Positions 35,722 to 46,140 of a DNA stretch of 64,000 bases are shown one piece after another. A program made the translations under genes and the position numbers. The stretch comes from Bathymodiolus brooksi (Eukaryota > Mollusca > Bivalvia > Mytilida > Modiolidae), in the NCBI GenBank assembly GCA_963680875.1, contig OY804588.1, positions 62,320,397 to 62,384,396 of the forward strand. The letters run 5' to 3'. The notes under the pieces are model-generated. The model worked only from the letters and a program-made list of their open reading frames with translations. It was not told the origin of the DNA and did not search any database. How positions within the stretch are numbered: position 1 is the stretch's first letter; every line of letters begins with the position of its first letter.

Positions 35722-35990
35722 CACTGAGTTGGGTAGTTGGATTACCTAACAACTCATACAAGCCTATCACCAATACGGAGTGGGTTCGCGCCCGGCTTCG
35801 TAAATTACAAAAATGGGTGCACTCGACTCGCAGCCGCAAGTGATAAAGTTTACCAGTTGATTCCCCAGGGTCGGTGGTTCTCTCCGGGTACTCCGGCTTC
35901 CTCCATCACTAAAACTGGTTGCCATGATATAGCTGAAATATTGCTGAAAGTGTCGTTAAAACACCAAAAAATCAATCAATCAATTTAAGC
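35722..35990 (+). mobile_element. SINE-1-related copy, plus orientation
   Basis: Reads from a head with B-box-like 'gtgggttcgcgcccggc' through 'gtgataaagtttaccagttg' to 'gctgaaatattgctgaaagt', then a (CAAT)n-type tail. It is a GC-richer subfamily. Confidence 0.75.
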
Positions 35991-36113
35991 AATATTGTGT
36001 GCTATGATGAATCTGATATGAGTTTCAATGCCCATGAAAAGAAAAGTGATTATTGTATCAAATAACCATCAATTAAACAAATAGGCAAAACATTTGGACC
36101 TCTGATGTATTCT

Positions 36114-37040
36114 GGGCCCTTATATAATATAAAGGGCTACACAGAGCGAAGCATGATACAACCGCAGTATGTCGAAAAGGTAAAGTTGAACAAGTGTATA
36201 TTAAAAACATGTGTGGACAAAATAATGTTTTGGACACAATAATATGCTGGACCCAATTGTACTTTATAGACATTCTTCTTGTTTTACTATTTCAAGTGTT
36301 AAATATGCCTTCCAAATACATAAAATATCAGAAATTGGGCCCATTTTCCAATTAAATAGCAAAATTATTTATGGCTCATCAATAACGAATAAAAATTATA
36401 ATTTTGCAAAAAAAACTACATTAAAATTGGATGTAAAATAAGAAATTTCAAATTTTGGAATTTGGCTTTTGTTTCCCCCTTTAGGTCAAGGTTATCTCCA
36501 AAACTATAAGAGATAGAGGAAATCCATAAGTTCTCTGGCTAAAGAATTCAAAGAAAAAAAAGGCATCAAAATTGTATGAAAAGTAAAAATTCTGTATAAC
36601 TTCCAATTTTTTTCTTCAGAATATGGGCCCTTTCTGGCTTTCAAAGACCTCTTTTTGAAATGAAATACTAAAAATTTGCTATGGCCCATCAATCGCTCAT
36701 TAAAAACAGTAATACAATTTACATTGTAGTTACATAATAACGCTTTAGCATTTTTCTGACAGGGATTTTCCTAAGGAATCATAATAAACCCCAATCAAAA
36801 TCAGATGCAAAATAAGAGAAACATCCACTTTGTACCTTATGGCCTCTTGTTTGGAAACAGATAGGGTTACAATACCCAAAATTGACACCAACCTTTATTC
36901 AGTGCAAGGACAATTGTGTTCAAATTCAGAAGGATTCGTCAAGTAGAACTTAAGTTATAGCATGAAAACCATTCCGATTCTGTCTACAGGCAGACGACAG
37001 TCACAATATAATACCACGGCACAGGCTGCCACAGCAAAAA
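36114..37040. mobile_element. Possible HLE, family e
   Basis: A hairpin-like 'gcccttatataatataaagggc' at left, and 'ctacaggcagacgacagtcac' followed by 'accacggcacaggctgccac' at right, fit the plan of other HLEs. Monomers are poorly defined. Confidence 0.35.
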
Positions 37041-37736
37041 TTTGTGTGGTCTTATAAAAATGCTTGGATATGATATGATATAGGAGATAGTCAAATAAAA
37101 TGTGGACTTACATTTAAGTTATTTTTTAACACATTGTCTGACTAAATAACATCTACGAATTGTAAATTTAAGGCTACAAGTTAATAAATAAAAAATACAA
37201 AAAGGGGGGTCCTTCTCCACAAGTCAAGATTGACAAGAATAAAGTGCCCGTGAATTCGAATGTCTATTATGTATACATTGTATTTGTTTTACTGTTTAAA
37301 CCTGTCTTAAACATTTACACTTGCATGGAAGCTAACATCTACCTCAGTTTATTTTCATTTACTATCTTGTAGGGCAGTGAGGATAATATTCTAAGTATTT
37401 TATTTCAAATGTGTTTACTGTTTACAACTGTCAATCACAATCTAAATATTCTTGACATGTAATGCACGTGTCAGCTAGTAGGCACTTACCTATCGAATTA
37501 TTTCGATTGCAAATTTATAGCCGACTAATTAGTTTGCTGTTTTTTATGTAATGCAACAATTCCAGACATATTTATCGCAGTAAACACTTGCTAAACAAAC
37601 ATGCCTCGACGAACTTAGAAAATCACCGCCATTTTACCATTACCATAATATTGCATGTTGGGTATAAGACTGGTTTCGTAATTTACTGGTTTCCTGAATT
37701 CCTTATCTTTATGACAGGTAACCACAGGTAAGTTGG
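37041..37736. other. No gene seen
   Basis: AT-rich. A minus-strand donor-like CGATAG|gtaagt (near 37490) could end a non-coding first exon, but nothing further supports it. Confidence 0.35.
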
Positions 37737-37884
37737 ACCACAGGCACTCGACGTTCAATGAATAAAATGTAGGGTCAATGTGGGGGAAACAATAATGTCA
37801 CTGTTATAATAAAGAGAACAGTGACACTATTTTTTTTCCACATTGACCCTACATTTCATTCATTGAACGTCGAGTGCCTGTGGT
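37737..37884. repeat. 148-bp foldback next to the TTAA element
   Basis: Arms of about 68 bp ('accacaggcactcgacgttc' and its complement, with 'atgtagggtcaatgtgg' inside) surround a short loop near 37806-37814. It lies 60 bp from the left TIR at 37945. Confidence 0.8.
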
Positions 37885-37944
37885 TGGACACTGAAATCAA
37901 TGGAACGAGAATAGTGTCTTCCCACTATTCAAAGTTTTATTTAA

Positions 37945-38040
37945 AGGGATATTGTCTGCCAGCTGCGTAATTTTTTTATACCCAAAATTATTGTCGATTT
38001 CCGTACTGACCGTCATAAAATGAAGATTAACACCGAGTTA
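37945..38040 (+). repeat. Left TIR of the TTAA element
   Basis: Pairs with 44529-44625 in inverted orientation. Markers are AGGGATATTGTCTGCCAGCT and 'gtcgatttccgtactgac'. Confidence 0.85.
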
Positions 38041-38741
38041 TGTTGCAAAAGATACGGAAAAGACCCAAAACTATCGTTATCAGAATTATTGTCCGGATGA
38101 CAATATTCAAATATGTTCATATGGCCTTCTATGCGAACACGTCTTGAGCATGCGCACTGTTTAGAAACAATAAACAACATGTGGTTCTTGGGCAAAAGAG
38201 AAACTGTCAACGCGTGGAAGAAAGCGGACTTTGACGGATTCAGAGATAAAGAGGAATAGAAGTGAAGTATCTTCCAAATGGAACAAATGCAGGATATATG
38301 TAGGGGATCAGTTGGACCGTTGCCGTTGGATGGAGCGAACTCAAGGAAGTGCTTGATTATTGTTGATAGGTAAGCCGAGCATGTTGCCTTCTTTTCTCAA
38401 TCGTTTTTCATATTTTATGAATTTATGATGATGCCTATGATCATTTTCGGTAGATATTAATCAATATATGTAATTTTGCACCTGGCAACAGCAAATTATT
38501 GTCAATGAGTAGCATAAAACGGCCGTATTTGCGAGGTAAACAAACACAAATTTTAAGAGGCCAGCAAAGGGGAAATGGGAGTGCAAAAATGATAGCAATG
38601 ACAATGCAGTTTATTATTATCAATTCATTTTTAATGCAAGAATTAAAACTACATGGCTTAATGAAAACCCTATAAAGTTCTTTCTTTGATATAATTAGGC
38701 TTTTAATTTTATCAAATTTCAACAACTTGGACATGAAACTT

Positions 38742-40235
38742 AGTTTTGGGAACCAAAAGTATATACCTTACTTTCTGCGAATTATCACTATAATGGAAAA
38801 TCAGTATGTATTTTTCAAATAAAAGCTTTCTATTTAAAGAAGCTTCATTTCAATTGCACTTTTAGTTTGGATCCTGTAAGTATAATATATAATAATAAAC
38901 AAGGTTTTGAAGAAATGATATGAATATCCATTGAAATTTTCAAGTTTCAGAACTTTTTTTATATATGACTACAAAATTTTACTGAAAATTTCAGAAATGT
39001 CCTAAAATGCATATTTTAGACCATGGCTAAATGAAAATCATTTTCAATTCCTTTATGCAAACAAGTTTATATCTTGGGTACTGGAAATACATTACATAAA
39101 TAAGGTTAAAAGTACTTTTCAATAAGTTTGAACATAACACTTTGTTATGGGAACCAAAATTATATCTTCCTGTCTGTGAATTATCACCATAGTGGAAAAT
39201 CAGTATGTATCTCTTATATACTTATATAAAAAGCTTTCCATTTAAATAAGTGTCATTTCAGTAGCATTTTTAGTTTGGATCCTGTAAGTATGATACATAA
39301 ACAAGGTTTTTAAAAATTAATATGAAGACCCATAGAAATTTGCAAGTTTCAGAAACTTTTCTATATATGTGACTATAAAATTTTACTGAAATGTCCTGAA
39401 CTGCATATTTTAGACTATGACTAAATGAAAATCGTTTTCAATTTCCTTATGCAAACCAAGTTTATTTCTTGACTATTCTAAAAACATTACATTAACTAGT
39501 TTTTTTACTACATTTCAACAATTTTGGACATAATTTTTAGTTCAGGGAGCCAAAATTATACTTTACTATCTTAGAATTATCAACATAGACATGATAGAGG
39601 GAAATCAATATGTATTTTTCATATAAAGGCTTTCTATTTAAAGAATTGTCATTTGAACTGCTTTTTATCCCCTTGCCAACGAAGTTGCCAAGGGATATAG
39701 TAACGCTATCGTCCGTCCGTCACATCCTTGTACATACTTTGTCCTTAAGAGAATCTGGAACCCTATTGATTTTCAAGGTCGTATGTCAAAGATCAAGGTC
39801 ACAGGCTAAAATTTTTACCGCATAACATCCTTGTGAACACTAGAATCAACATCCTTCAATGGATTTTTGACAAAACTTGATACATACTTAGTCCTTAAGA
39901 TACCGAAACCTTATTGATTTTCAAGGTCATAGCCTTATAGGTCAAAGGTCAAGATAACCGGGTCAAAATTTTACCGCGTAACATCCTTGTGAACACTCTA
40001 GAATCAACATCCTTCAATGGATTTTGACCAAACTTGGTACATACTTAGTCCTTAAGAGAATCTGGAACCCTATTGATTTTCAAAGTCAAAGGTCAAGGTC
40101 ACCAGGTCAAATTTTTAGGCAAGGGGATACGCCACGCTTTGCCCTTGTTTAGTTTGGATCTTGTAAGTATGATTTATAAACAAGATTTTTAAGAAATAAT
40201 GTGAAGATCCATAGCAATTTGCATGTTTCACAGTG
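38742..40235. repeat. Three-copy ~399-bp tandem repeat in intron 1 of gene A
   Basis: 'gggaaccaaaagtatata' or variants occur near 38748, 39148 and 39545. Each is followed by 'ctttctatttaaag' and 'tagtttggatcctgtaag'. The third copy is split by the insert at 39666-40147. Confidence 0.75.
39666..40147. mobile_element. Hairpin-ended tandem element (HLE), family f
   Basis: The left hairpin tatcccc(t)tgccaac-gaa-gttgccaagggata spans 39666-39697. The right end 'ggcaaggggatacgcc' to 'ctttgccc' also folds. Between are about three monomers with 'catccttgtgaacac', 'tacttagtccttaag' and 'attgattttcaa'. The tandem host repeat provides an uninterrupted copy of the target ('acttttagtttgg'), placing the insertion in a T run. 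Confidence 0.75.
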
Positions 40236-41160
40236 TGTGAATTTAACAGTAGACCGATGGCCCATGTCTGTGTTAAAATCATGCTGGTTTTTGTAAAATT
40301 ATCTAAATTTTTTAGGCAAATTACTACAAAAACTGGTAATTTCAGACAAATGTGATTTTGTAGTGATTGATATTTGTACTTTTGATTTAGATATTCTGAC
40401 CAAGGTAATTCTAGAGTAGAAGAAATGAGCAGCCATCACATTTCAACGAAACGGATGAAACTGGAGAAATCGAGTTCATTTGTGAACCCATTTGAGTATG
40501 TTCATTTTGTTAAAGATTAGACATATTCTACATTATGTTTATAGGTAACATTGTCAATATTGTTCAACACAGTCACTTGTATAACAGTTTCCTATTAATT
40601 ATTGTGGCTTGCATAGTGATACTACTAGTAGCTATATTATATAGGGATCATGTTGGCTTCTGCGTCATCGTTACATTTTCATCAATCCACAAGCTGAAAT
40701 GGCCAGTCCTCTAGCTACTTATGGGAATGAAACCAAACTGGGACAGAATTGACGCACGTCTGGCGCACCAAATTTTTTCCTGGAACTTTGATGTAATTTT
40801 GTCTATTTATATTGGGTTGTGTAGATGTGTGCTGGATACATGTATATAGATTTAATATTATTTTGAAAAGCTTTTTCGTTATACAGCTGCATATCAGAAC
40901 CATATAGCAAAATTTGTTTCGATATTATACACATACACTGTAATAAACAATTATTTTTTATTCTTACAGTCTCTCAATAGATATTACTGAAGAGGGCAGT
41001 GATGTTGGTGATGATTCTGACGATGGAGATTTTGAACCTAGCCTCAACTTCACTCTAAGGTTTGTCATGTTAATTTCATATGTTTCAGTTGTAACTTACA
41101 TACTTGAAATTTTGTCCTAATAACAGAACCATGCATGATCATATGTCATAGGAGCTTTAT

Positions 41161-41480
41161 TATAACCCCGCTCCACTGGAAGGGGGAGGGGGTATACTGT
41201 TTTACCTCTGTCCATCCGTTCGTACCAAGATGTTCATAACATTTTTCTCAGTAATTATTTATGGCAGCAATCTGATATTTGATCATAGGCTTCAGAAGGG
41301 TCAATCGAAAGTCGCAAACCCGCTGTGTTGTCCATGGTCAAGTCCGGTAGAAGTCCCATGAAGGGAAAGACATCAACAACAAATGAAGATCAGGTCTGAT
41401 TTGGGTAACATACACCCTGTAACCATTGACCAGCTCGTGATTCCTGCCGTAGAACTTCTTGAAGGATGACCACAACCTAA
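41161..41480. mobile_element. HLE fragment, family g
   Basis: Hairpin-like 'tataaccccgctcc' to 'gggagggggtata' (41161-41196), then 'acctctgtccatccgttcg' and one monomer shared with 43634-43780. It lies in intron 3 of gene A. Confidence 0.6.
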
Positions 41481-42089
41481 AATCTGTCTACAAATCACTC
41501 AAATCCTTCATAAAGTGGACTTGTAATGATATGTTTAGTTTGTCATTCACTATACATTCGAGATATTCATCTTGAATTGAAAGATAGGGCTCCATAGATC
41601 ATAATCTCAATTCTATTGTTTTATTCTTGTGAATTACATTGTATGTATTTTTCTACTTCAGGTGGCAGAGAAGTTACAACAAAAAGACAGCTAGATGGTC
41701 TGTGCAGCCTGTTAAAGCTGACAAGTCATATTCCTATGTTCCAAGACTATTAAGGGTCATCATTTGTATGAGACAGCAAGATAATGAAGGAATGAATTAA
41801 CATGTGCAGTTGGAAGTAGATGATCCCAGAAGAATCTCGGTCCATCTTGCACCAATTCCACAACCTCCAACTCGGTATGATATTGTAGCATCTCAGAAAT
41901 CCAGATTTGAAGACCAAGACAAAACAATTGACTATATTGTCGCATAAAATAAATTTAGATTGCCACTCTTTGTTTTTCCTGGTCTAACAGAAGTTCTGCA
42001 CATTTAGAGCAGAAAAGTACCCAAGTCAGGATAATGGCCATTACAAATTGTCCAATGCACAATAATGATAGCACTCAGTGTGTTGGTCT

Positions 42090-42660
42090 AGTTAGTACAA
42101 ACCAGGACAACTTTTTAGGACCTCACAAGAAACATCTCTGCCAAGTTTGGTTAAATTCTGTTCGGCTGTTCTCAAGAAGAAGATGAAAATGTTTTTTTGC
42201 CAAGTTTGGTTAAATTCTGTTCGGCTGTTCTCAAGAAGAAGATGAAAATGTTGTTTCCCATAGGGTTTCAATGCAAACTTTGACCTCCGCTGGTGGCCAT
42301 TTTGAATTTTCAAATGGTGCAAACAGTAACAACACATGTTAAAGACATTCATAGGAACATATATACCAGATTTCAATTCAATCCCTTCAGTGGTTCTTGA
42401 GAAGAAGTTTCTTGAAAATCGACCAATCAGAATTTTCAAAGTCACATGGTGGCTATGTTTTTTGACGAATCTGCACAAAAGTAACAACTCTTGTGTAGGA
42501 CCTCATAGAAAACATCTCTGCCAAGTTTGGTTTTGAATTATATAAAAGACTGTCAGTCCATTTTAGAAGAAATTGTCGGTGCTGATAGAACAAAAAATAA
42601 TAATAAGATGGCAAAACTTTCAAATTAAATTTACAATTCCAACTGACCAACTTGTGAAAT
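42090..42660. repeat. HLE-type monomers, family b relatives
   Basis: 'aggacctcacaagaaacatc' and 'aggacctcatagaaaacatc' begin units with 'gccaagtttggtt', 'ttgagaagaag' and 'ggtggccattttgaatt', as in the 1-2222 array. A 57-bp stretch ('gccaagtttggttaaattct' onward) is directly repeated near 42140-42250. Confidence 0.6.
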
Positions 42661-42669
42661 TAACAACTC

Positions 42670-42815
42670 ATTAGGGTTGATTTATTTTTTATTTTTGGTG
42701 TTTTAAAGCCACTTTCAGCAATATTTCAGCTATATCATGGCGACCAGTTTTAGTGGTGGAGGAAGCCAGAGTACCCGGACAACCACCGACCATAGGGAAG
42801 CAAGTGGTAAACTTT
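42670..42815 (-). mobile_element. SINE-1 fragment
   Basis: 'ggtgttttaaagccactttc' to 'cggacaaccaccgacc'; the head is missing. It lies between genes A and B. Confidence 0.7.
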
Positions 42816-42865
42816 ATCATTATAGGGTATATGGGATAAAATACAAAATATTTCATGAACAAGTT

Positions 42866-44384
42866 TTAATTTAATCGTCTAGGAATGAAACCCTTGTATT
42901 GTCCATATAGATCAGGATACTTGTCCCTAATTTTCCAAGTACAGCAGCTTGGGATCACACGTCTGACCCCAGCTCCAAGTCGGCCATGTGCCCAAATGGT
43001 ATACTGGCGGTAGGCTGCATACCTATTGGATCTGTTGTAATCCTCATCATGGGGCATTACTACAAGTTCCTCTCGAAACATTCTAGCAACCCCCAACACT
43101 GCCTCATCAAGGACAATCCGATCAAAGTCCTGTAATAAAGACAAGAGATTTAATAAAAACAGAGTAAAGACAGATGGTTATACATTCATCTAGAAAAATG
43201 AGCTCTATTTAAAAAAGAAATATAATTCGTTATAAGTGAAATAGTTTGCACAAATTCAGTTTAGAGAAATAAAAAAAAGTCTTATTTTGGAAGGAAAGAT
43301 TTTCTCGTGGGACTTTCTTATGACCACAGTTTTATTTCGTTTTTTGTTGGTATATGGAAGAACCATTTTGGTCTTGCAATTTTTTTTTATCAATTTACCC
43401 CTCAAGCTATTCAATTTTAATTTTAAGGTTTTTTTCCTAAAAATTTTGATTCTGAATCTTGAAGAAAAAAATTTATTCTGACTTGACATTTTCACAGTAT
43501 AATCATATACAAAATTTTGAAGAAAAAAAATTATTCCAGCACTTCGCCAATCTAATTAAAATTAGATCTACGCGCTTGCTCCCTATTTTAGATCTAATTA
43601 TACCCCCGGTCCCCGAAGGGGGAGGGGGGTATACTTTTTTACCTCTGTCCGTCCGTCCTTCCAAAATATTTTTCGTCACATTTTTCTCAGCAACTATTGA
43701 TGGCAGAAATCTGATATTTGGTCACAAGCTTCACATAGGTATACCATATCGTGGGAAGCGTTTTTGGAACCATCAGATTCCTACTTCCTGTTTGCCGACT
43801 TAGTTGGTTTTTATCCACATTGAACATGTATGCACATTTTTCTCAACAACTATTGATGGCAGAAATCTGGTATTTGGTCACAAGCTTCATATAGGTACCC
43901 CATATCATGGGAAGCAGGGGCGGATCCAGAGGGGGGCGCACCCGGCACGCGCCCCCCCCCCCCCTCTAAAATTGGAAAAAATATGATTTTTTGGCGTAAA
44001 ATCGTGATTTTTCACACGAAATATCCCAACAAATTTTGCGTCTCCCTCCGCTCGGCGCGATTTTTTTAAGTGCAACCCCCCCCCCCCCTAACTTGAAATC
44101 CTGGATCCGCCCCTGGGAAGTGGCAGGGGTATCATAAGTGAGCATTAGATCACAGTTCACCTTGTTTTAATTAGATTGGCACTTCGCCGGAAAATAAGAA
44201 AATATGATTTCTGTGGCGTCGGAAAAAAACATTTCTACGGCGAAAAAACTGTTGTGGCATGTAGTTTTCATCAAAGAAAATCTATTCCTGATACAGAAAT
44301 TATTTATTCTACGTCTTTTAGATACAATCGATTCGCAAATAGCTTTTTTCCTCAACTTTTATAGAAACTTACCTCAATATCCAT
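42866..44384 (-). CDS. Gene B: stand-alone P2X7-type ballast domain protein, two exons
   Basis: On the minus strand exon 1 (44384-44373) is ATG plus three codons (MDIE) ending at the consensus donor GAG|gtaagt. Exon 2 (43129-42866) follows 'ctttattacag' and begins GAC, so both are phase 0. The 91-residue product has the C-terminal half of the cytoplasmic ballast domain of vertebrate P2X7: [25 protein letters not shown], then [15 protein letters not shown] and GQYKGF near the end. The Tyr-Arg-Tyr-Trp cluster, Pro-Ser-Cys-Cys-x-Trp and Tyr-x-Gly-Phe are hallmarks of this fold. The channel part and the Cys-rich N-terminal zinc-binding half are absent. Exon 2 alone is convincing; exon 1 rests on splice consensus and its place 145 bp inside the right TIR. 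Role in the element is unknown. Confidence 0.65.
43599..43914. mobile_element. HLE, family g, in the intron of gene B
   Basis: The hairpin runs from 'tataccccc' to 'ggggggtata' (43599-43633). Then come 'acctctgtccgtccgtcc' and two monomers with 'tttttctcagcaactattgatggc' and 'ttggtcacaagcttca'. The right side is interrupted by the MITE at 43915 and resumes at 44116. Confidence 0.75.
43915..44115. mobile_element. CAGGGGCGGATCCAG MITE, copy 1
   Basis: Perfect 15-bp inverted ends CAGGGGCGGATCCAG. 'ggaag' lies outside both ends (5 bp, or 6 if one end base is reassigned). The interior has two poly-C runs and 'ggcgtaaaatcgtgattttt'. A second copy is at 53385. Confidence 0.8.
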
Positions 44385-44528
44385 GCTGCAGCATCCGGGC
44401 TACTGACATAAAAATAGATAAATAAATAGAGTTGGCCTCGCCCAGGTCAGTGCATAATTAATTAGCTTCCGGTAACGATGGTCAGCTTTTTTAGTCGAAA
44501 AAACAACGTTTCGGAGCGTATTCATCAA

Positions 44529-44625
44529 TAATTCGGTGTTTAATCTTCATTTTATGAAGGTCAGTACGGAAATCGACAATAATTTTGGGTATGAAAAAAT
44601 TACGCAGCTGGTAGACAATATCCCT
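44529..44625 (-). repeat. Right TIR of the TTAA element
   Basis: Inverted match to 37945-38040. The outermost base touches TTAA at 44626-44629. Confidence 0.85.
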
Positions 44626-44659
44626 TTAAAGTCGATATCAATTAAACATATTACAACAC

Positions 44660-46140
44660 AAGCTCTAATGAGCGGGTGATTGTAAAACAAGAAACAAAAC
44701 AGAAACGAATAAGGGTAATAACAAAATTACCGAACTCCGAACAATCTTACAAAGGGAAAGTCAAAACTCATTCTGCTTCTGCCGATTAACTGCCTCCTAT
44801 AAACAGACAAAATCAGTCAACAACCGGAAAACTGTGAAAACCGTAATGGCCCTGACTTGGTACAGGCATTTCTAAAGAAATGGTAGGTTGAATCAGATTT
44901 TAAAGCGCCAAACCTCCCGCTTTCATTACGGCTCAAAGGTTCCGGCTGTCACTATAACAGTATTTATAACAATACTGGAACAAAATAGGTAAAATAGTTG
45001 TCAAAGCAGTACCAAATTTAGTGAAGTAAATGTCAAAAACACTTTTACTTCACACATTGATAAAAAAATATTTTTGACATTTTTGTTGACTTCCTTATCT
45101 TTATACATTTTCACTATATGAAAATCCATCGTTTATTATCGTCTCTGGTATCGGAATATAAACTTTTTAAGAGATCGAATAAGGCGAATCTTTGTATAGC
45201 CCTGGTCCAGTAGCCTGTTTCTCAGATAAAGATGACATTTCAGGAAATCAGAATAATTGCTACTGACCCTTGCATAACGAATCAATTGCGAGATGTAAAC
45301 ACCATATGCAGGAGAAGCTGGTATATTGCTGCACATATTTGGAAAATTTATGATTTTAAAATTGAAGTCGTCCCGTTTATCATAAATTTTAGTACTGAGT
45401 TGACCACTGTCGTCAAATTCGAGGTATAAGTCCAAAAATGATGCGGACGAAGCTGTATCTGTGGTCTCTTTAACTTCCAGCTCTGGAGGATATATCAATG
45501 GAAGAAATTCTGCAAATCTAGAATTATTGATAGATAAAACGTCATCAATATAACTGTATGTGAAATTAAAGGCTCTAGCCTCGTGAATCTTCTTATCTTT
45601 TACAAGCTTTTGAAGAAACTCCGACTCATGAGTATAAAAATAAATCGGTTAGAAGAGGGCCACAATTCGTACCCATTGGTATGCCGACGACCTGCTGAAA
45701 CAGTGTCCCTCCAAAGGAGACAAATATGTTATCGATGAGGAACTCCAGCATACTGATCACTTGTTCCTCGGAGTAGCATGTTTTACCTTTTTGAATTTTG
45801 TTTGAAAAATATGTGGAATTGTAGCCTAACATAACAAATTTTGAGACATAGTTTCTATGACTGAAAGCTTTGTGAATTGTTTCTTTTAAGCGAGTTTTTA
45901 ATTTGTCATGCTGTAGGATGGTATATAGAGTTGAAAAATCAAACATTTTGATGGAGGATACCTGAGAGAAAGATCTTGATTTAAGGTTATCCAAAAGATC
46001 TTTAGAGTTTTTCAAAATCCACATGTGATTTATGCCACTACGCGAGTAAACAGTTTCACAATATTTCTGTTGTCCCTCTTTTACTGCAGACAGAATCTTT
46101 GTAACAGAGTAAGATCTTGTGCACGCAACTCCTGATACCG
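44660..46140 (-). pseudogene. Penelope-like retroelement, reverse transcriptase remnant
   Basis: Minus-strand RT sequence of the Penelope-like type. Upstream comes EGQQKYCETVYSRSGI, then MWILKNSKDLLDNLKS, FDFSTLYT (motif A, catalytic Asp), GIPMGTNCGPLLTDLFL (motif B) and YIDDVLSI (motif C, 45538-45552). The thumb region follows with SSASFLDLYLEFDDSG and KFIFRYQ. A frameshift near 45625 separates motif B from motif C, so the protein is broken. Nothing of a GIY-YIG endonuclease is evident. From 45135 down to about 44660 is non-coding sequence typical of these elements' 3' end ('tggccctgacttggtacagg'). A short inverted repeat of its outer edge appears at 47946-47992. Confidence 0.75.

Larger units (their letters stand above)
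38278..41947 (+). pseudogene. Gene A of the TTAA element: four exons, one in-frame stop
   Basis: Exons 38278-38369, 40391-40495, 40970-41059 and 41662-41947 (to the final TAA) join through donors AG|gtaagc, GA|gtatgt, AG|gtttgt and acceptors 'gatttag', 'cttacag', 'cttcag'. All junctions are phase 2 and give codons AGA, GAT, AGG. The product starts MEQMQDICRGSVGPLPLDGA. A basic patch (STKRMKLEK) and an acidic run (EEGSDVGDDSDDGDFE) follow, then a Trp/Lys-rich segment (WQRSYNKKTARWSVQPVKAD) and YVPRLLRV. TAA at 41798-41800 stops it after 141 residues. The same frame then continues for 48 codons of protein-like sequence (VDDPRRISVHLAPIPQPP, SQKSRFEDQ). One substitution or a sequencing error would explain this. 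Not recognised; a basic-acidic nuclear DNA-binding or accessory protein is a guess. Intron 1 holds a triplicated 399-bp unit. Confidence 0.6.
37945..44625. mobile_element. 6.7-kb TTAA-flanked TIR element with two convergent genes
   Basis: The ends match as inverted repeats over ~96 bp with about five differences, starting AGGGATATTGTCT at both ends. TTAA touches each end (37941-37944 and 44626-44629). Gene A starts 237 bp inside the left TIR on plus. Gene B starts ~145 bp inside the right TIR on minus. Both are spliced and run toward each other. TTAA duplication and a purine-rich start fit the Kolobok superfamily; piggyBac also uses TTAA but usually starts CCC. No DDE transposase or THAP domain is visible, so the element is non-autonomous, degenerate or of an undescribed type. 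Introns and the gap between the genes have collected HLEs, a SINE and a MITE, so it is not very young. Confidence 0.7.

Noticed and set aside
43256..43495. Lys/Phe-rich frames on both strands in the intron of gene B
   Set aside because: They follow from A/T-rich runs; no splice sites or conserved motifs.
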